A stretch of DNA of 64,000 bases. Origin: Salipaludibacillus neizhouensis. GTDB lineage: Bacteria; Bacillota; Bacilli; Bacillales; Salisediminibacteriaceae. The translations under genes and the position numbers were made by a program. The notes beneath the pieces were generated by a model. The model saw nothing but the letters and a program-made list of their open reading frames with translations. It made no database searches and had not been told where the DNA came from. Of the stretch, positions 20,905 to 30,433 are shown piece by piece (position 1 is the stretch's first letter; every line of letters starts with the position of its first letter). Where the stretch lies: assembly GCF_002886185.1 (NCBI RefSeq), contig NZ_KZ614146.1, forward strand, positions 375,224-439,223, given 5' to 3'.

Positions 20905-20910
20905 AGCAAC

Positions 20911-20992
20911 TAGCACCTACACGCAATACATAGGTGCTACTCGTGGTGGCGAAAGATCACGCTGTACATCATAAAAGGCGCTACGCGTTTTT
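20911..20992 (+). repeat. R1 repeat, copy B
   Basis: Begins with TAGCACCTA / TAGGTGCTA, a perfect 9-bp hairpin (20911-20919 with 20931-20939), then GGTGGCGAAAGATCACGCTGTA and a final GCGC-TAC-GCGT hairpin with T5. It aligns closely with the 3' two thirds of the copy at 43301-43423. The rest of the 459-base mdh-phoP spacer is AT-rich and shows no clear promoter. Confidence 0.7.
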
Positions 20993-21184
20993 ATGATTCA
21001 AACCATTCAACTTTAAAAATATGACTTACATTGCATACAATTAAGAATGAAAAAATTGGGAATTATTCAAAAGAAATCTTTGTGAAAGGTGCTATTTGTA
21101 GTAAGATAAAAAAGACAGTGTCACTAAAAATGTGATAAATAGCTTTGATGAATTATCAGAGAAAGCAATCTGGGGGGAACGGAA

Positions 21185-21901
21185 ATGGCACAAAAACTAC
21201 TAATTGTAGATGATGAAGAATCCATTTTGACATTACTTCAATTTAATCTTGAGCAAGCAGGTTTTCAAGTTACTACGGCCATGGATGGGAAGTTGGGACT
21301 TGAAAAAGCGATGCAGAATGCTTACGATTTAATTATTTTAGATCTTATGCTTCCAGAAATCGATGGACTAGAAGTGTGCAAAGAGTTAAGGCAAAACAAA
21401 ATAATGACACCTATACTTATGCTAACTGCAAAAGACGATGAGTTTGATAAAGTTCTTGGACTCGAGCTAGGAGCAGATGATTATTTAACAAAACCATTCA
21501 GTCCAAGAGAAGTAGTTGCTAGAGTGAGAGCGATATTAAGACGTTCAGGGAAGCAGTCCTCCACAAATGAAACGGAAGTCAAATCCCTTAAATTGACCAT
21601 AGGTGATGTAAATATATTTCCCGAAAATTACGAGGTATATTTAAAAGATGAGCCGTTAGAACTTACTCCTAAGGAATTTGAGTTGCTTGTTTATTTAGTG
21701 AATAACATGGGAAGAGTTCTCACGCGAGACCAGCTATTAAATGCTGTGTGGAATTATGAATTTGTCGGCGATACTAGAATTGTCGATGTTCATATTAGTC
21801 ACTTACGGGAAAAAATAGAACCAAATACGAAAAAGCCGGTTTATATAAAAACGATTAGAGGATTAGGCTATAAATTAGAGGATCCGCCAAAACATGAGTA
21901 G
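21185..21901 (+). CDS. phoP: Phosphate response regulator PhoP
   Basis: An OmpR-type response regulator of 238 residues. The receiver domain (1-118) has the acidic pocket DDEES near 9-13, phosphoacceptor Asp near 53 in LDLMLPEIDG, and the conserved Lys in LTKPFSPREV. The C-terminal winged helix (about 130-233) contains LTPKEFELLVYL and VWNYEF...TRIVDVHISHLREKIE. With PhoR it controls phosphate starvation genes. Its 3' end overlaps the phoR start by 8 bases. The mdh-phoP-phoR order is as in B. subtilis. No clear Pho box was found upstream. Confidence 0.96.
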   Translation: MAQKLLIVDDEESILTLLQFNLEQAGFQVTTAMDGKLGLEKAMQNAYDLIILDLMLPEIDGLEVCKELRQNKIMTPILMLTAKDDEFDKVLGLELGADDYLTKPFSPREVVARVRAILRRSGKQSSTNETEVKSLKLTIGDVNIFPENYEVYLKDEPLELTPKEFELLVYLVNNMGRVLTRDQLLNAVWNYEFVGDTRIVDVHISHLREKIEPNTKKPVYIKTIRGLGYKLEDPPKHE

Positions 21902-23678
21902 TTATAAATATAGACTTATTTTACCACTTTCGTTGATTATCCTAATTGTACTTGCAAGCTTAGGTGCTATATTAGGCCCACTATTTAAAGATTTTTACTT
22001 AGAAGGTATGAACGACCGAATTGCAAAAGAATCATTAGTCATCGCTTATCACATAGAAGACATTGAGTTGAATGAGACAGAAGTTTTACAAAATACAGTC
22101 ATTGAGTTAGCGGAACGATTAGATATTCGTATCACGATCATAGATGCGGAAGGCGAAGCATTGGCGGAAAGTACAGGTAATCTCGAAGATCAAGACAATA
22201 GACTATCGAGACCGGAAATACAAGAAGTGATCAAAAACGGTGCTGCAGGACGATCTGTGAGGGTTAGTAATACGGTTAATGAAGAGTTGCTTTATTATGC
22301 TATTCCCTTAGAGGATAATGGAGAAGTAAAGGGTTATCTTCGTTTAAGTTTAGCTATGGATGAACTAAATTCGGTGTATCAAAGTATTTGGACGCTCCTA
22401 ATAGTTTCATTTTTTCTTGCATTTGTCATTATTGTTCTTTTAACAACCAAGATTACAAATCAGATGGTAAAACCAGTGGAAGAAGCAAGAAGAGTTTCTA
22501 ATGAACTTGCAAAAGGGAATTTTCAAGCAAGAACGTTTGATGTTTCTGATTACCGAACAGGGGAGTTAAACCGATCTATAAATGTTCTTGCAGAGAATCT
22601 TCAACAAATAACAAATACGTATGAAATCCAACAAGAAAGATTGGAAACGTTAATTGAGAACATGGGTAGTGGGCTCATTTTGATTAACACAAAAGGAGAC
22701 ATTACTCTCGTCAACCGATCTTGCAAAGATATATTTGATGAGAATACAGATCAGTGGAAAAATAATCTCTATTATAAAGTAATTAAACATAAATACGTTA
22801 ACAAGTTCATTCAGGAAATATTTTTATCGGAAAAAAGAACTCGTCGGCAAATAAAAATTCCTGTTGGCATATATTTCCGCCATGTTGATGTTCATGGGGC
22901 CCCGATAATTGGACATGATGAAAAGCTAAAGGGTATTGTGTTGGTTTTCCATGACGTTACGGAGTTAAAAAAGTTAGAACAGGCTAGAAAGGATTTTGTT
23001 GCTAACGTTTCGCATGAACTAAAAACTCCAGTAACATCGCTAAAAGGTTTTACGGAAACCTTGCTGGATGGTGCTATGAATGATGAAAAGCTGCGTAAAA
23101 AATTCTTAACAATCATAGCCAATGAATCAGAAAGATTAGAAGGATTAATCTCAGATTTACTGGAGTTATCAAAAATAGAAGGAGATCATTTTCAACTTAA
23201 TTGGCAGAAAGTTAATATTGAGTCATTAGTTGCTGATGTTCTTTTGATTCTAAATGATAAAGCCATCGTTAAAAAAATGAGAATTGAAACAAAAATACTA
23301 GGGGATACTTGGGTAGAAGCTGATCCTCATCGTTTGAAGCAAGTACTTATTAACCTGATTGTTAACGCGATAGCTTATACACCTGAAGAAGGTGTCATCA
23401 CAATCCGAGTAAAGGAACAGGCTGAAACGGTACTAATGGAAGTAGAAGATACTGGAATTGGAATTAATAAAAAAGAGATCCCACGAATATTCGAGCGTTT
23501 TTATCGAGTAGAGCGAGCTAGAAGCAGAAATTCCGGTGGGACAGGACTAGGTCTTGCCATTGTTAAACATTTAGCTGAAGCTCATGGTGCAAAGCTTTCC
23601 GTAGACAGTGATATAGGCAGAGGAACCGTTTTTCGTTTGGTCATTTTAAAAGAAAAAAAAGAATCAAAAAGTATGTGA
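21894..23678 (+). CDS. phoR: Sensor histidine kinase PhoR
   Basis: A 594-residue membrane kinase. Transmembrane helices lie near 8-30 and 165-187 with an extracytoplasmic sensor loop between. HAMP (about 188-240), PAS (about 250-350), HisKA with FVANVSHELKTPVTSLKG (His near 373), and the HATPase domain follow: NLIVNAIAYTP (N box), EDTGIGI (G1), RIFERFYRV (F box) and GTGLGLAIVKHLA (G2). It phosphorylates PhoP. It starts at an ATG inside the phoP coding end, implying translational coupling. A terminator lies at 23782-23817. Confidence 0.96.
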   Translation: MSSYKYRLILPLSLIILIVLASLGAILGPLFKDFYLEGMNDRIAKESLVIAYHIEDIELNETEVLQNTVIELAERLDIRITIIDAEGEALAESTGNLEDQDNRLSRPEIQEVIKNGAAGRSVRVSNTVNEELLYYAIPLEDNGEVKGYLRLSLAMDELNSVYQSIWTLLIVSFFLAFVIIVLLTTKITNQMVKPVEEARRVSNELAKGNFQARTFDVSDYRTGELNRSINVLAENLQQITNTYEIQQERLETLIENMGSGLILINTKGDITLVNRSCKDIFDENTDQWKNNLYYKVIKHKYVNKFIQEIFLSEKRTRRQIKIPVGIYFRHVDVHGAPIIGHDEKLKGIVLVFHDVTELKKLEQARKDFVANVSHELKTPVTSLKGFTETLLDGAMNDEKLRKKFLTIIANESERLEGLISDLLELSKIEGDHFQLNWQKVNIESLVADVLLILNDKAIVKKMRIETKILGDTWVEADPHRLKQVLINLIVNAIAYTPEEGVITIRVKEQAETVLMEVEDTGIGINKKEIPRIFERFYRVERARSRNSGGTGLGLAIVKHLAEAHGAKLSVDSDIGRGTVFRLVILKEKKESKSM

Positions 23679-23781
23679 TTGATAGGAATGGACGTTAATA
23701 AAATCTTTACACGTGCACGATGTTATCTTAAACATTTCAACCTATACTAAAGGAGTCATTAGTTTCACACCCCTTTGACAG

Positions 23782-23817
23782 GAACAAAAGCTCTCCAAGA
23801 GTTTTTGTTCTTTTTTC
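23782..23817 (+). terminator. Terminator after phoR
   Basis: GAACAAAAGCTCT pairs with AGAGTTTTTGTTC around a 3-base loop, then T6. Confidence 0.88.
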
Positions 23818-23897
23818 ATTAAATATTAGAAGGCAGTCTTCTTTACGCCACTCATGTCAACGAAAACTGACCCTTCCTTTTGAGAAACCTGGACGTA

Positions 23898-23937
23898 ATT
23901 CATAGGTGCTACTCGAGGGACTGAAAGATCACACTAG
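23898..23937 (+). repeat. R1 repeat, partial copy C
   Basis: ATTCATAGGTGCTACTCG and GAAAGATCACACT match the middle of copy B with small changes; both ends are missing. It lies in the 328-base phoR-polA spacer, which otherwise holds only the phoR terminator and the polA start region. Confidence 0.5.
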
Positions 23938-24006
23938 CTTTTGTTCTTCTAGAAGCTTTCGTGATAAAATAGCATTACGGAATAGGAACAGAAAAGGGGT
24001 TAAAAA

Positions 24007-26637
24007 ATGAAAAAATTAATTTTAATTGATGGAAACAGTATTGCATATCGAGCTTTTTTCGCGTTACCGTTATTGAATAACAATAAAGGTGTCTATACAA
24101 ATGCTATTTACGGTTTTACGACGATGCTGTTGAAAATATTGGAAGACGAACAACCGACTCATATGCTGGTGGCATTTGATGCGGGAAAAACGACGTTCCG
24201 TCACTCGACGTTTAAAGAGTATAAAGGGACGAGACAGAAAACTCCGCCCGAACTTTCTGAACAGTTACCAGTAATGAGAGATTTGCTTAAAGCTTTTAAT
24301 ATCCAGCACTTTGAAGTTGTTAATTATGAAGCAGATGATATTATTGGAACACTCTCTACTCAAACTGCAAAAGACCCAGATTGGGATGTGAAGATTTACA
24401 CTGGTGATAAAGATTTACTGCAACTCGTTACAGATAAAGTGCATGTTTCCTTAACTAAAAAAGGCATCACGAATGTAGATACATACGATTTATCTTTAGT
24501 CGATGAAAAATATGGAATCACACCTAACCAAATTATTGATATGAAAGGGTTAATGGGTGATAGTTCCGATAATATTCCCGGTGTACCGGGAGTTGGAGAA
24601 AAAACAGCTCTTAAGCTCTTGAAACAGTATAAGACAGTTGAAGGTGTATATGAATCACTTGACGAAATTTCCGGAAAAAAACTAAAAGAAAACTTAACTG
24701 AAAACAAGGAACAAGCTTTTATGAGTAAAGAGCTTGCAACGATCATGATTGATGCTCCTGTTGATGTGAAGCTAGATGCGTTGGAACTGGGAGAAAGAAA
24801 TCAAGAAAAATTAATAGAGCTATTTAAAGAGTTAGAATTTGCCTCTTTATTAGATCGTATCGGTTCTGGTGAAGCAGTTGCTCAAGAAGAGATAGAGGAT
24901 ATGGATATTCAATTAGTGGAAGAAGTAACAGATGACATGTTAATCAGTCCATCTGCTCTCGTTATTGAAGCACTAGGAGAGAACTATCATCAAGCTGAAA
25001 TTATTGGGCTATCTGTTGTGAATGAAAATGGAGCGTTTTATTTCCCAGCGGAGGTTGCGATGGAAAGTGACGTATTCAAAAATTGGGCAGCGGATCCTGA
25101 CAAAGAAAAATATATCTTTAATGCAAAACGAGGAGTGGCGTTATTAGGCTGGCAAGACATTCGACTAGATGGGGTTGTCTTTGACGTGCAAATAGCCTCT
25201 TATTTGATTGACCCTTCAGCAAGCTCTCATGAAATGGCTGATATAGCGAATCGAAAACAAAGCCTTAAAGTACAAACTGATGAAGTAATCTATGGAAAAG
25301 GAAAGAAACGACAAGTACCGGTAAATGAGATATTGGCTCAGCACATCGGAAGAAAAGCCGCGGCAGTGCTTGATTTGAAACATGACTTGATAAAAGAACT
25401 TCAGGAAAATGAGCAGCAGGAATTGTTTGAGCAATTAGAGATGCCACTATCCATTATTTTAGGACACATGGAGATGAATGGTGTAACTATCGATAAAGAA
25501 GAACTGGAAAACATGGGTGAAGTGCTTGTTGGGAAATTGGATAAAATGGAATCAGAAATTCATCAGCTTGCAGGCGTGGAATTTAATATCAACTCACCGA
25601 AACAACTTGGAGAAATTCTTTTCGATAAGCTTCAATTGCCCGTGGTTAAGAAAACGAAAACAGGATATTCCACATCTGCTGAGGTATTAGAGCAGTTGAA
25701 GGACCAGCATGAAATGATTCCTCTTATCCTTCACTACCGGCAGTTAGGAAAACTAAACTCAACGTATATAGAAGGATTGTTAAAAGTAGTTCACCAGAAA
25801 ACAGGAAAAATTCACACGATTTTTAATCAGTCACTAACACAAACAGGCAGACTAAGTTCTACTGAACCAAATCTGCAGAATATTCCGATTCGCTTGGAAG
25901 AGGGGAGAAAAATACGTCATGCTTTTGTGGCTGAAGAGAAAGGCTCCTATATTTTGGCGGCAGACTATTCTCAAATTGAGCTAAGAGTACTGGCTCATAT
26001 ATCGAAAGATGAAAACCTTGTTCAAGCCTTTAGTGAGGGTATCGACATTCATACAAAAACAGCGATGGACGTTTTTGAGGTTAGTGCTGAAGATGTTACA
26101 AGTAATATGAGACGAACAGCAAAGGCTGTGAACTTTGGTATTGTTTATGGAATTAGTGATTATGGACTTTCACAAAACCTTGGTATTACTCGTAAAAAAG
26201 CAAAGGTGTTTATTGAGCGTTACTTTGAAAGCTATCCTGGAGTGAAAGATTATATGGAGAACGTTGTGGAAGAAGCTCGAGAAAAAGGGTTTGTAACAAC
26301 GATGCTTAATCGCAGACGATATTTGCCTGAACTTACGAGCCGTAATTTCAATCTGCGAAGTTTTGCAGAAAGAACAGCGATGAACACGCCTATACAAGGA
26401 AGTGCAGCGGATATTATCAAAAAAGCGATGGTAGATATGGCAGAAAGATTAGAAAAAGAGCAAATGGATTCGACCTTACTATTACAAGTGCACGATGAAC
26501 TTATTTTTGAAGTTCCAGAAAAAGAAATAGAAAAAATGAACAAGATTGTTTTAGATGTTATGGAAAACGCTGTAAAGCTGAATGTTCCACTAGTAGCAGA
26601 TGTCTCGTATGGTGCAACATGGTATGATGCAAAATAA
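24007..26637 (+). CDS. polA: DNA polymerase I
   Basis: Removes RNA primers and fills gaps in replication and repair. The 876 residues comprise an N-terminal 5'-3' exonuclease (about 1-290, with LIDGNSIAYRAF, ADDIIGTL, GDKDLLQLV and SDNIPGVPGVGEKTA), a 3'-5' exonuclease-like middle domain, and a family A polymerase domain. Polymerase motifs are ADYSQIELR (motif A), RRTAKAVNFGIVYG (motif B) and QVHDELIFEV (motif C). The middle domain appears to lack the usual DxE exonuclease residues, as in Bacillus enzymes without proofreading. AAAAGGGG precedes the ATG. Confidence 0.98.
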   Translation: MKKLILIDGNSIAYRAFFALPLLNNNKGVYTNAIYGFTTMLLKILEDEQPTHMLVAFDAGKTTFRHSTFKEYKGTRQKTPPELSEQLPVMRDLLKAFNIQHFEVVNYEADDIIGTLSTQTAKDPDWDVKIYTGDKDLLQLVTDKVHVSLTKKGITNVDTYDLSLVDEKYGITPNQIIDMKGLMGDSSDNIPGVPGVGEKTALKLLKQYKTVEGVYESLDEISGKKLKENLTENKEQAFMSKELATIMIDAPVDVKLDALELGERNQEKLIELFKELEFASLLDRIGSGEAVAQEEIEDMDIQLVEEVTDDMLISPSALVIEALGENYHQAEIIGLSVVNENGAFYFPAEVAMESDVFKNWAADPDKEKYIFNAKRGVALLGWQDIRLDGVVFDVQIASYLIDPSASSHEMADIANRKQSLKVQTDEVIYGKGKKRQVPVNEILAQHIGRKAAAVLDLKHDLIKELQENEQQELFEQLEMPLSIILGHMEMNGVTIDKEELENMGEVLVGKLDKMESEIHQLAGVEFNINSPKQLGEILFDKLQLPVVKKTKTGYSTSAEVLEQLKDQHEMIPLILHYRQLGKLNSTYIEGLLKVVHQKTGKIHTIFNQSLTQTGRLSSTEPNLQNIPIRLEEGRKIRHAFVAEEKGSYILAADYSQIELRVLAHISKDENLVQAFSEGIDIHTKTAMDVFEVSAEDVTSNMRRTAKAVNFGIVYGISDYGLSQNLGITRKKAKVFIERYFESYPGVKDYMENVVEEAREKGFVTTMLNRRRYLPELTSRNFNLRSFAERTAMNTPIQGSAADIIKKAMVDMAERLEKEQMDSTLLLQVHDELIFEVPEKEIEKMNKIVLDVMENAVKLNVPLVADVSYGATWYDAK

Positions 26638-26714
26638 GAAAAATAACCTTTGTTTTGTTCAAAACGTAAAAACCCTTGAATGGAACTTAGAAGCTATTAG
26701 AGAAGGTGACAGAA

Positions 26715-27542
26715 ATGCCTGAATTACCAGAAGTAGAAACAGTGAAACGGACGTTAGCTGAATTAGTAATAGATGAAACCATTGAATCAGTTGAAGTAGG
26801 CTGGCCAAAGATGATTAAACATCCCGATGATGTTCAGGAATTTAAGATAATGTTAGCAGGACAGACGATTAGATCCATTGCAAGAAGAGGAAAGTTTCTA
26901 CTCATATACTTGGATGATTATACATTGGTTTCTCATTTGAGGATGGAAGGGAAATATGGAGTGTATCCATGTGAGGAAGAAGTAGCGCCACATACTCATG
27001 TGCGTTTTCGCTTTAAGAGTGGAAAGGAATTAAGATACGGAGATGTCAGGAAATTTGGAACGATGCACTTGTTTCCGATTGGAACTGAATTAGAGAGACT
27101 GCCATTGTCCCAGCTAGGACCAGAACCATTGACGAGTGAATTTTCCAAGGAAGACTTATTTGCTAAACTGCACCGCACGAACCGGGCAGTAAAATCAGCA
27201 CTGTTGGATCAGACAATTTTAGTAGGACTAGGCAATATTTATGTTGATGAAGCACTCTTTCAAGCAAGAATCCATCCTGAGAAACCAGCTAGTAATGTAA
27301 CCATTACAGAATGTGAACGTTTATACATTGCGATTAGAGGCACCCTTCAGGCAGCTGTTGATATGGGAGGTTCTTCAATAAAGTCTTATGTCAACGGACA
27401 AGGTCAAATGGGAATGTTTCAGCAAAGCCTTCATGTTTACGGACGTAAGGGAGAACCGTGTCATGATTGCGATACTTCGATCATAAGGACTGTGGTTGGA
27501 GGCAGAGGTACGCATACGTGTCCAATCTGCCAGCCGAGTTAA
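26715..27542 (+). CDS. mutM: Formamidopyrimidine-DNA glycosylase (MutM/Fpg)
   Basis: Removes 8-oxoguanine and ring-opened purines and nicks the abasic site. The catalytic N-terminus must be Pro after Met removal, so the start is the ATG at 26715 (M-P-E-L-P-E-V-E-T-V), not the in-frame GTG three codons upstream; GAAGGTGAC precedes it. Pro2 and Glu3 are present, as is the lysine in RRGKFL near 57. The C-terminal zinc finger has CHDC and CPIC pairs. Length is 275. It lies directly after polA, forming a repair pair. Confidence 0.97.
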   Translation: MPELPEVETVKRTLAELVIDETIESVEVGWPKMIKHPDDVQEFKIMLAGQTIRSIARRGKFLLIYLDDYTLVSHLRMEGKYGVYPCEEEVAPHTHVRFRFKSGKELRYGDVRKFGTMHLFPIGTELERLPLSQLGPEPLTSEFSKEDLFAKLHRTNRAVKSALLDQTILVGLGNIYVDEALFQARIHPEKPASNVTITECERLYIAIRGTLQAAVDMGGSSIKSYVNGQGQMGMFQQSLHVYGRKGEPCHDCDTSIIRTVVGGRGTHTCPICQPS

Positions 27543-27681
27543 TTTTAAGCAAAACGTGCTTGTAGCTAATTAGAGTAAAATCTAGTTCCTTTATAAATTC
27601 ATTTACGCCCAAGTACATTGGATGGGCTCCTGCCATATACTAACGTAGCTTAGTACTTAGTATGCGAAAGGAGTTCTTACC

Positions 27682-28323
27682 ATGGTTGAATGGTTGCCCA
27701 TTTTAATATTAGCATTTGCAGTTAGTTTAGATAGCTTCGGGGTAGGCGTAACATACGGATTGAGAAAGATGAAACTACCGTTTATCTCCATACTATCTAT
27801 AATGGGATGTTCCGCAGCATCTGTGTTATTAGCAATGTGGGTCGGAGTAAGTGTTGGTGGCTATTTGTCTGTAGCAGCTGCGGAAAGACTTGGAGGGTTT
27901 CTTTTAATAGGAATTGGGATGTTTGCAATGTTCCAAGTTTTTCGACATCATTCGGTCACTAAGAAAAAAGGTATTAGTGAAGAGAAGATGGTCGTGAATG
28001 TTGAATTAAAACAGTTGGGTATTGTTATTCGTATTTTACGTAAACCTATGGAAGCAGATTTAGATGATTCGGGCTCCATTACCGGGGCTGAAGCTGTTCT
28101 TTTAGGGATCGCTCTATCATTGGATGCTTTTGGTGCAGGGTTAGGTGCGGCTTTGCTTGGTGTGTCTCCACTCATACTAGCTGTAAGTGTAGCGTTCATG
28201 TGCGGGTTATTCTTAACGTTAGGGAAACTAAGTGGCGAAAAACTAATGGCATCTTCCAACATAAATGGACTTACCTTTTTACCAGGCCTTTTACTTATCA
28301 TTCTTGGGCTTTGGAAAATTTAG
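27682..28323 (+). CDS. ytaF: Sporulation membrane protein YtaF (MntP-like fold)
   Basis: A 213-residue protein with six predicted membrane helices in two halves, each beginning with an Asp-containing segment (AVSLDSFGVG near 12-21 and ALSLDAFGAG near 146-155). This duplicated pattern is shared with MntP-type exporters. In B. subtilis ytaF is listed as a sporulation membrane gene; the substrate is unknown. AAAGGAG precedes the ATG. It sits between mutM and coaE with 31 nt to coaE, so co-transcription is likely. Confidence 0.88.
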   Translation: MVEWLPILILAFAVSLDSFGVGVTYGLRKMKLPFISILSIMGCSAASVLLAMWVGVSVGGYLSVAAAERLGGFLLIGIGMFAMFQVFRHHSVTKKKGISEEKMVVNVELKQLGIVIRILRKPMEADLDDSGSITGAEAVLLGIALSLDAFGAGLGAALLGVSPLILAVSVAFMCGLFLTLGKLSGEKLMASSNINGLTFLPGLLLIILGLWKI

Positions 28324-28354
28324 ACCTAGTTAAAAACTAAGGAGGAAAGGCATT

Positions 28355-28960
28355 ATGATAATTGGGTTAACGGGTGGAATTGCGACCGGTAAAAGTACCG
28401 TATCAAACCTCTTCAAAAAAGAAGGAATCCCGGTTATTGACGCGGATTTAGTAGCCCGGGAAGTAGTTACTCCCGGAAAAGAAGCCTATGAGGAGATTGT
28501 TTTAGCATTTGGACAGGAAATCTTAAAAGAAGATAAAACGATTGACCGTGCAAAACTAGGTGAAATCGTTTTTAAAAACGATGATATGAGAAAAAAGTTA
28601 AACGAGATCGTCCATCCTTCTGTTCGAGCCAACATGAAAGATCAAGCGGAACAATTAGAGCGAAAGGGATATCCTATTATTATTTTAGATATCCCTTTGC
28701 TTATTGAAAGTAACCTGTTTTATTTAACAGATAAAGTGGTGCTTGTGTTTGTTCCGGAAGAAATCCAACGGACAAGATTGGAAGAGCGAAACAATTACAC
28801 GGAAGAAGAGGCTAACTACCGAATACGATCTCAAATTCCAATAACGGAAAAAAAGAAAGATGAACGTATATCATATATTATTGATAATTCAGGAAGTTTT
28901 TCTGAAACAGAGCTTCAAGTGAAGAAACTTTTACATAAGTTGCAGAAAGGAGAGGGCTAA
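28355..28960 (+). CDS. coaE: Dephospho-CoA kinase
   Basis: Catalyses the last step of coenzyme A synthesis, phosphorylating the 3'-OH of dephospho-CoA. The P-loop GLTGGIATGKST is at residues 4-15, followed by IDADLVAREVV near 28-38. The CoA domain has HPSVR near 87 and the lid has EERN...RI. The 201-residue length is normal. AAGGAGGAAAGG precedes the ATG. The gene ends in a terminator and follows ytaF as in B. subtilis. Confidence 0.97.
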   Translation: MIIGLTGGIATGKSTVSNLFKKEGIPVIDADLVAREVVTPGKEAYEEIVLAFGQEILKEDKTIDRAKLGEIVFKNDDMRKKLNEIVHPSVRANMKDQAEQLERKGYPIIILDIPLLIESNLFYLTDKVVLVFVPEEIQRTRLEERNNYTEEEANYRIRSQIPITEKKKDERISYIIDNSGSFSETELQVKKLLHKLQKGEG

Positions 28961-28979
28961 TTTGCTTTCTCCTTTTTTC
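28945..28979 (+). terminator. Terminator overlapping the coaE stop
   Basis: AAAGGAGAGGGC pairs with GCTTTCTCCTTT (two wobble pairs), followed by T6; the stem's left arm is inside the coaE coding end. Confidence 0.75.
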
Positions 28980-29109
28980 ATTATTTAGGCTACTAGTTTG
29001 AAAAAATATCGTTCACGGTTTTTTCTGAAACAAACAATTATTTTAAAACAAAGCAATTATATAGAAAAGAATAAATTAAAACAAACAAAATGGCAGATTT
29101 TTAATAATA

Positions 29110-29120
29110 TATGTTATACT
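29110..29120 (+). promoter_or_regulatory. CcpN-type box 1 overlapping the gapB -10
   Basis: TATGTTATACT fits the CcpN consensus TRTGHYATAYW at every position. It also contains TGTTATACT, an extended -10 (29112-29120), so a bound repressor would sit on the promoter. Confidence 0.7.
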
Positions 29121-29142
29121 ATAAAGCAGTAATTAGGTTATT

Positions 29143-29153
29143 AGTATAACACA
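29143..29153 (-). promoter_or_regulatory. CcpN-type box 2 upstream of gapB
   Basis: Read on the minus strand, TGTGTTATACT again fits TRTGHYATAYW fully. It is inverted relative to box 1, 22 bp away, between the promoter and the gapB ribosome site. Confidence 0.65.
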
Positions 29154-29174
29154 TATGATTCGGAGGGATGCTTA

Positions 29175-30200
29175 ATGATTCGTGTTGCTATTAATGGATT
29201 TGGAAGAATAGGTCGTATGGTTTTTCGGAAGTGCTCTGAAGAAAGTGGGATTGAGGTTGTAGCAATAAATGCTCTATATCCTGCAGAAACGTTGGTGCAT
29301 TTAATTAAATATGATACGGTGCATGGTCCGTTTAAGAAGAATATCGAGAGAGATGGAGAGCACCTTTTACTAAATGGCTGCCGTATCAATCTCAGCCAAA
29401 ACAGAGATCCAAGAGAATTACCATGGAGAGAGTTAGACATAGATATTGTAATTGAAGCGACGGGGATGTTTACGACGAAAAAAGATGCTGCTATGCATAT
29501 TGAAGCAGGGGCTAAGAAAATCATCATAACCGCACCTAGTAAAGATGAAGATCTGACAATTGTTTTTGGAGTGAATCATCAAGACTACTTGCCTTATCGG
29601 CATCATATAGTATCTAATGCTTCTTGTACGACAAACTGCCTTGCACCTGTAGTAAGCGTGTTAAATGATGCTTTTGAAATTGAGTCTGGAATGATGACAA
29701 CTATTCATTCCTATACAAATGATCAACGGAATATTGACAATCCACACAAGGATCTAAGAAGAGCTCGGGCATGTGGTCAGTCGATCATCCCTACAACTAC
29801 TGGAGCTGCAAAAGCAATTGGTAAGGTTCTCCCTGCAATGGCAGGGAAACTTCATGGTATGGCCTTACGAGTACCGACTCCAAATGTATCGTTAGTTGAC
29901 TTAGTGGTAAACGTTAACAAAAAGACATCTGCACAAGAGGTGAACGAAGTCTTGAGAGCAGCAGCTGAAGATTCAATGAAAGGTATTATGTCTTTTACAG
30001 ATGAGCCACTAGTTTCTACAGATTTTAATGGAAATGAGCATTCCTCCATTGTTGATGGTCTTAGCACGATAATGCATGATAAAACTCTAAAAGTTCTGGC
30101 ATGGTATGATAATGAATGGGGATACTCGTGTAGAATTGTTGATTTAACAAAATATATTGGGAATAGCCTCCAATTAAAATCTAAAAATTACGTTTCTTAA
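29175..30200 (+). CDS. gapB: Glyceraldehyde-3-phosphate dehydrogenase, gluconeogenic NADP type
   Basis: In B. subtilis GapB runs in the gluconeogenic direction and prefers NADP. The NAD(P)-binding motif INGFGRIGR is at 6-14. After the second beta strand the sequence reads AINALYP, with Ala where NAD-specific enzymes have Asp, which supports NADP preference. The catalytic Cys is in SNASCTTNC near 149-157. The 341-residue length and the coaE-gapB-speD order match B. subtilis GapB. TCGGAGGGA precedes the ATG. Two CcpN-type boxes predict repression during glycolysis. Confidence 0.96.
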   Translation: MIRVAINGFGRIGRMVFRKCSEESGIEVVAINALYPAETLVHLIKYDTVHGPFKKNIERDGEHLLLNGCRINLSQNRDPRELPWRELDIDIVIEATGMFTTKKDAAMHIEAGAKKIIITAPSKDEDLTIVFGVNHQDYLPYRHHIVSNASCTTNCLAPVVSVLNDAFEIESGMMTTIHSYTNDQRNIDNPHKDLRRARACGQSIIPTTTGAAKAIGKVLPAMAGKLHGMALRVPTPNVSLVDLVVNVNKKTSAQEVNEVLRAAAEDSMKGIMSFTDEPLVSTDFNGNEHSSIVDGLSTIMHDKTLKVLAWYDNEWGYSCRIVDLTKYIGNSLQLKSKNYVS

Positions 30201-30326
30201 CGCCTTTAATCGTTACAAAAGGATCTGTTTTCTCCTTTTCTGTAAAAAAATCATTTGCAAAAGACCTTCAAACAAAGTATAATTTCATCCGTGAACTTCG
30301 TTTTTAAAGTAACAGAAGGGATCTGG

Positions 30327-30374
30327 ATTACTTAAAGGGTTAGGACCTCTCTGGACTAACTTTCCCCCAGTAAT
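30327..30374 (+). promoter_or_regulatory. Structured leader hairpin upstream of speD
   Basis: ATTACT (30327-30332) pairs with AGTAAT (30369-30374), and inside it GTTAG (30339-30343) pairs with CTAAC (30356-30360). It lies about 60 nt before the speD start. It resembles no riboswitch I can name. Confidence 0.35.
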
Positions 30375-30433
30375 ATTGATTCCTGCATGTATTTGAAGGC
30401 ATGATTTTTTAATATGGAAAAGGGGGATTTATA

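Noticed and set aside
20873..20974. 33-codon frame starting ATG-GCT-TCA after GGAGGA in the mdh-phoP spacer
   Set aside because: The ribosome site touches the ATG with almost no spacing, and the frame runs through a terminator hairpin and R1 copy B, so it is a by-product of those structures.
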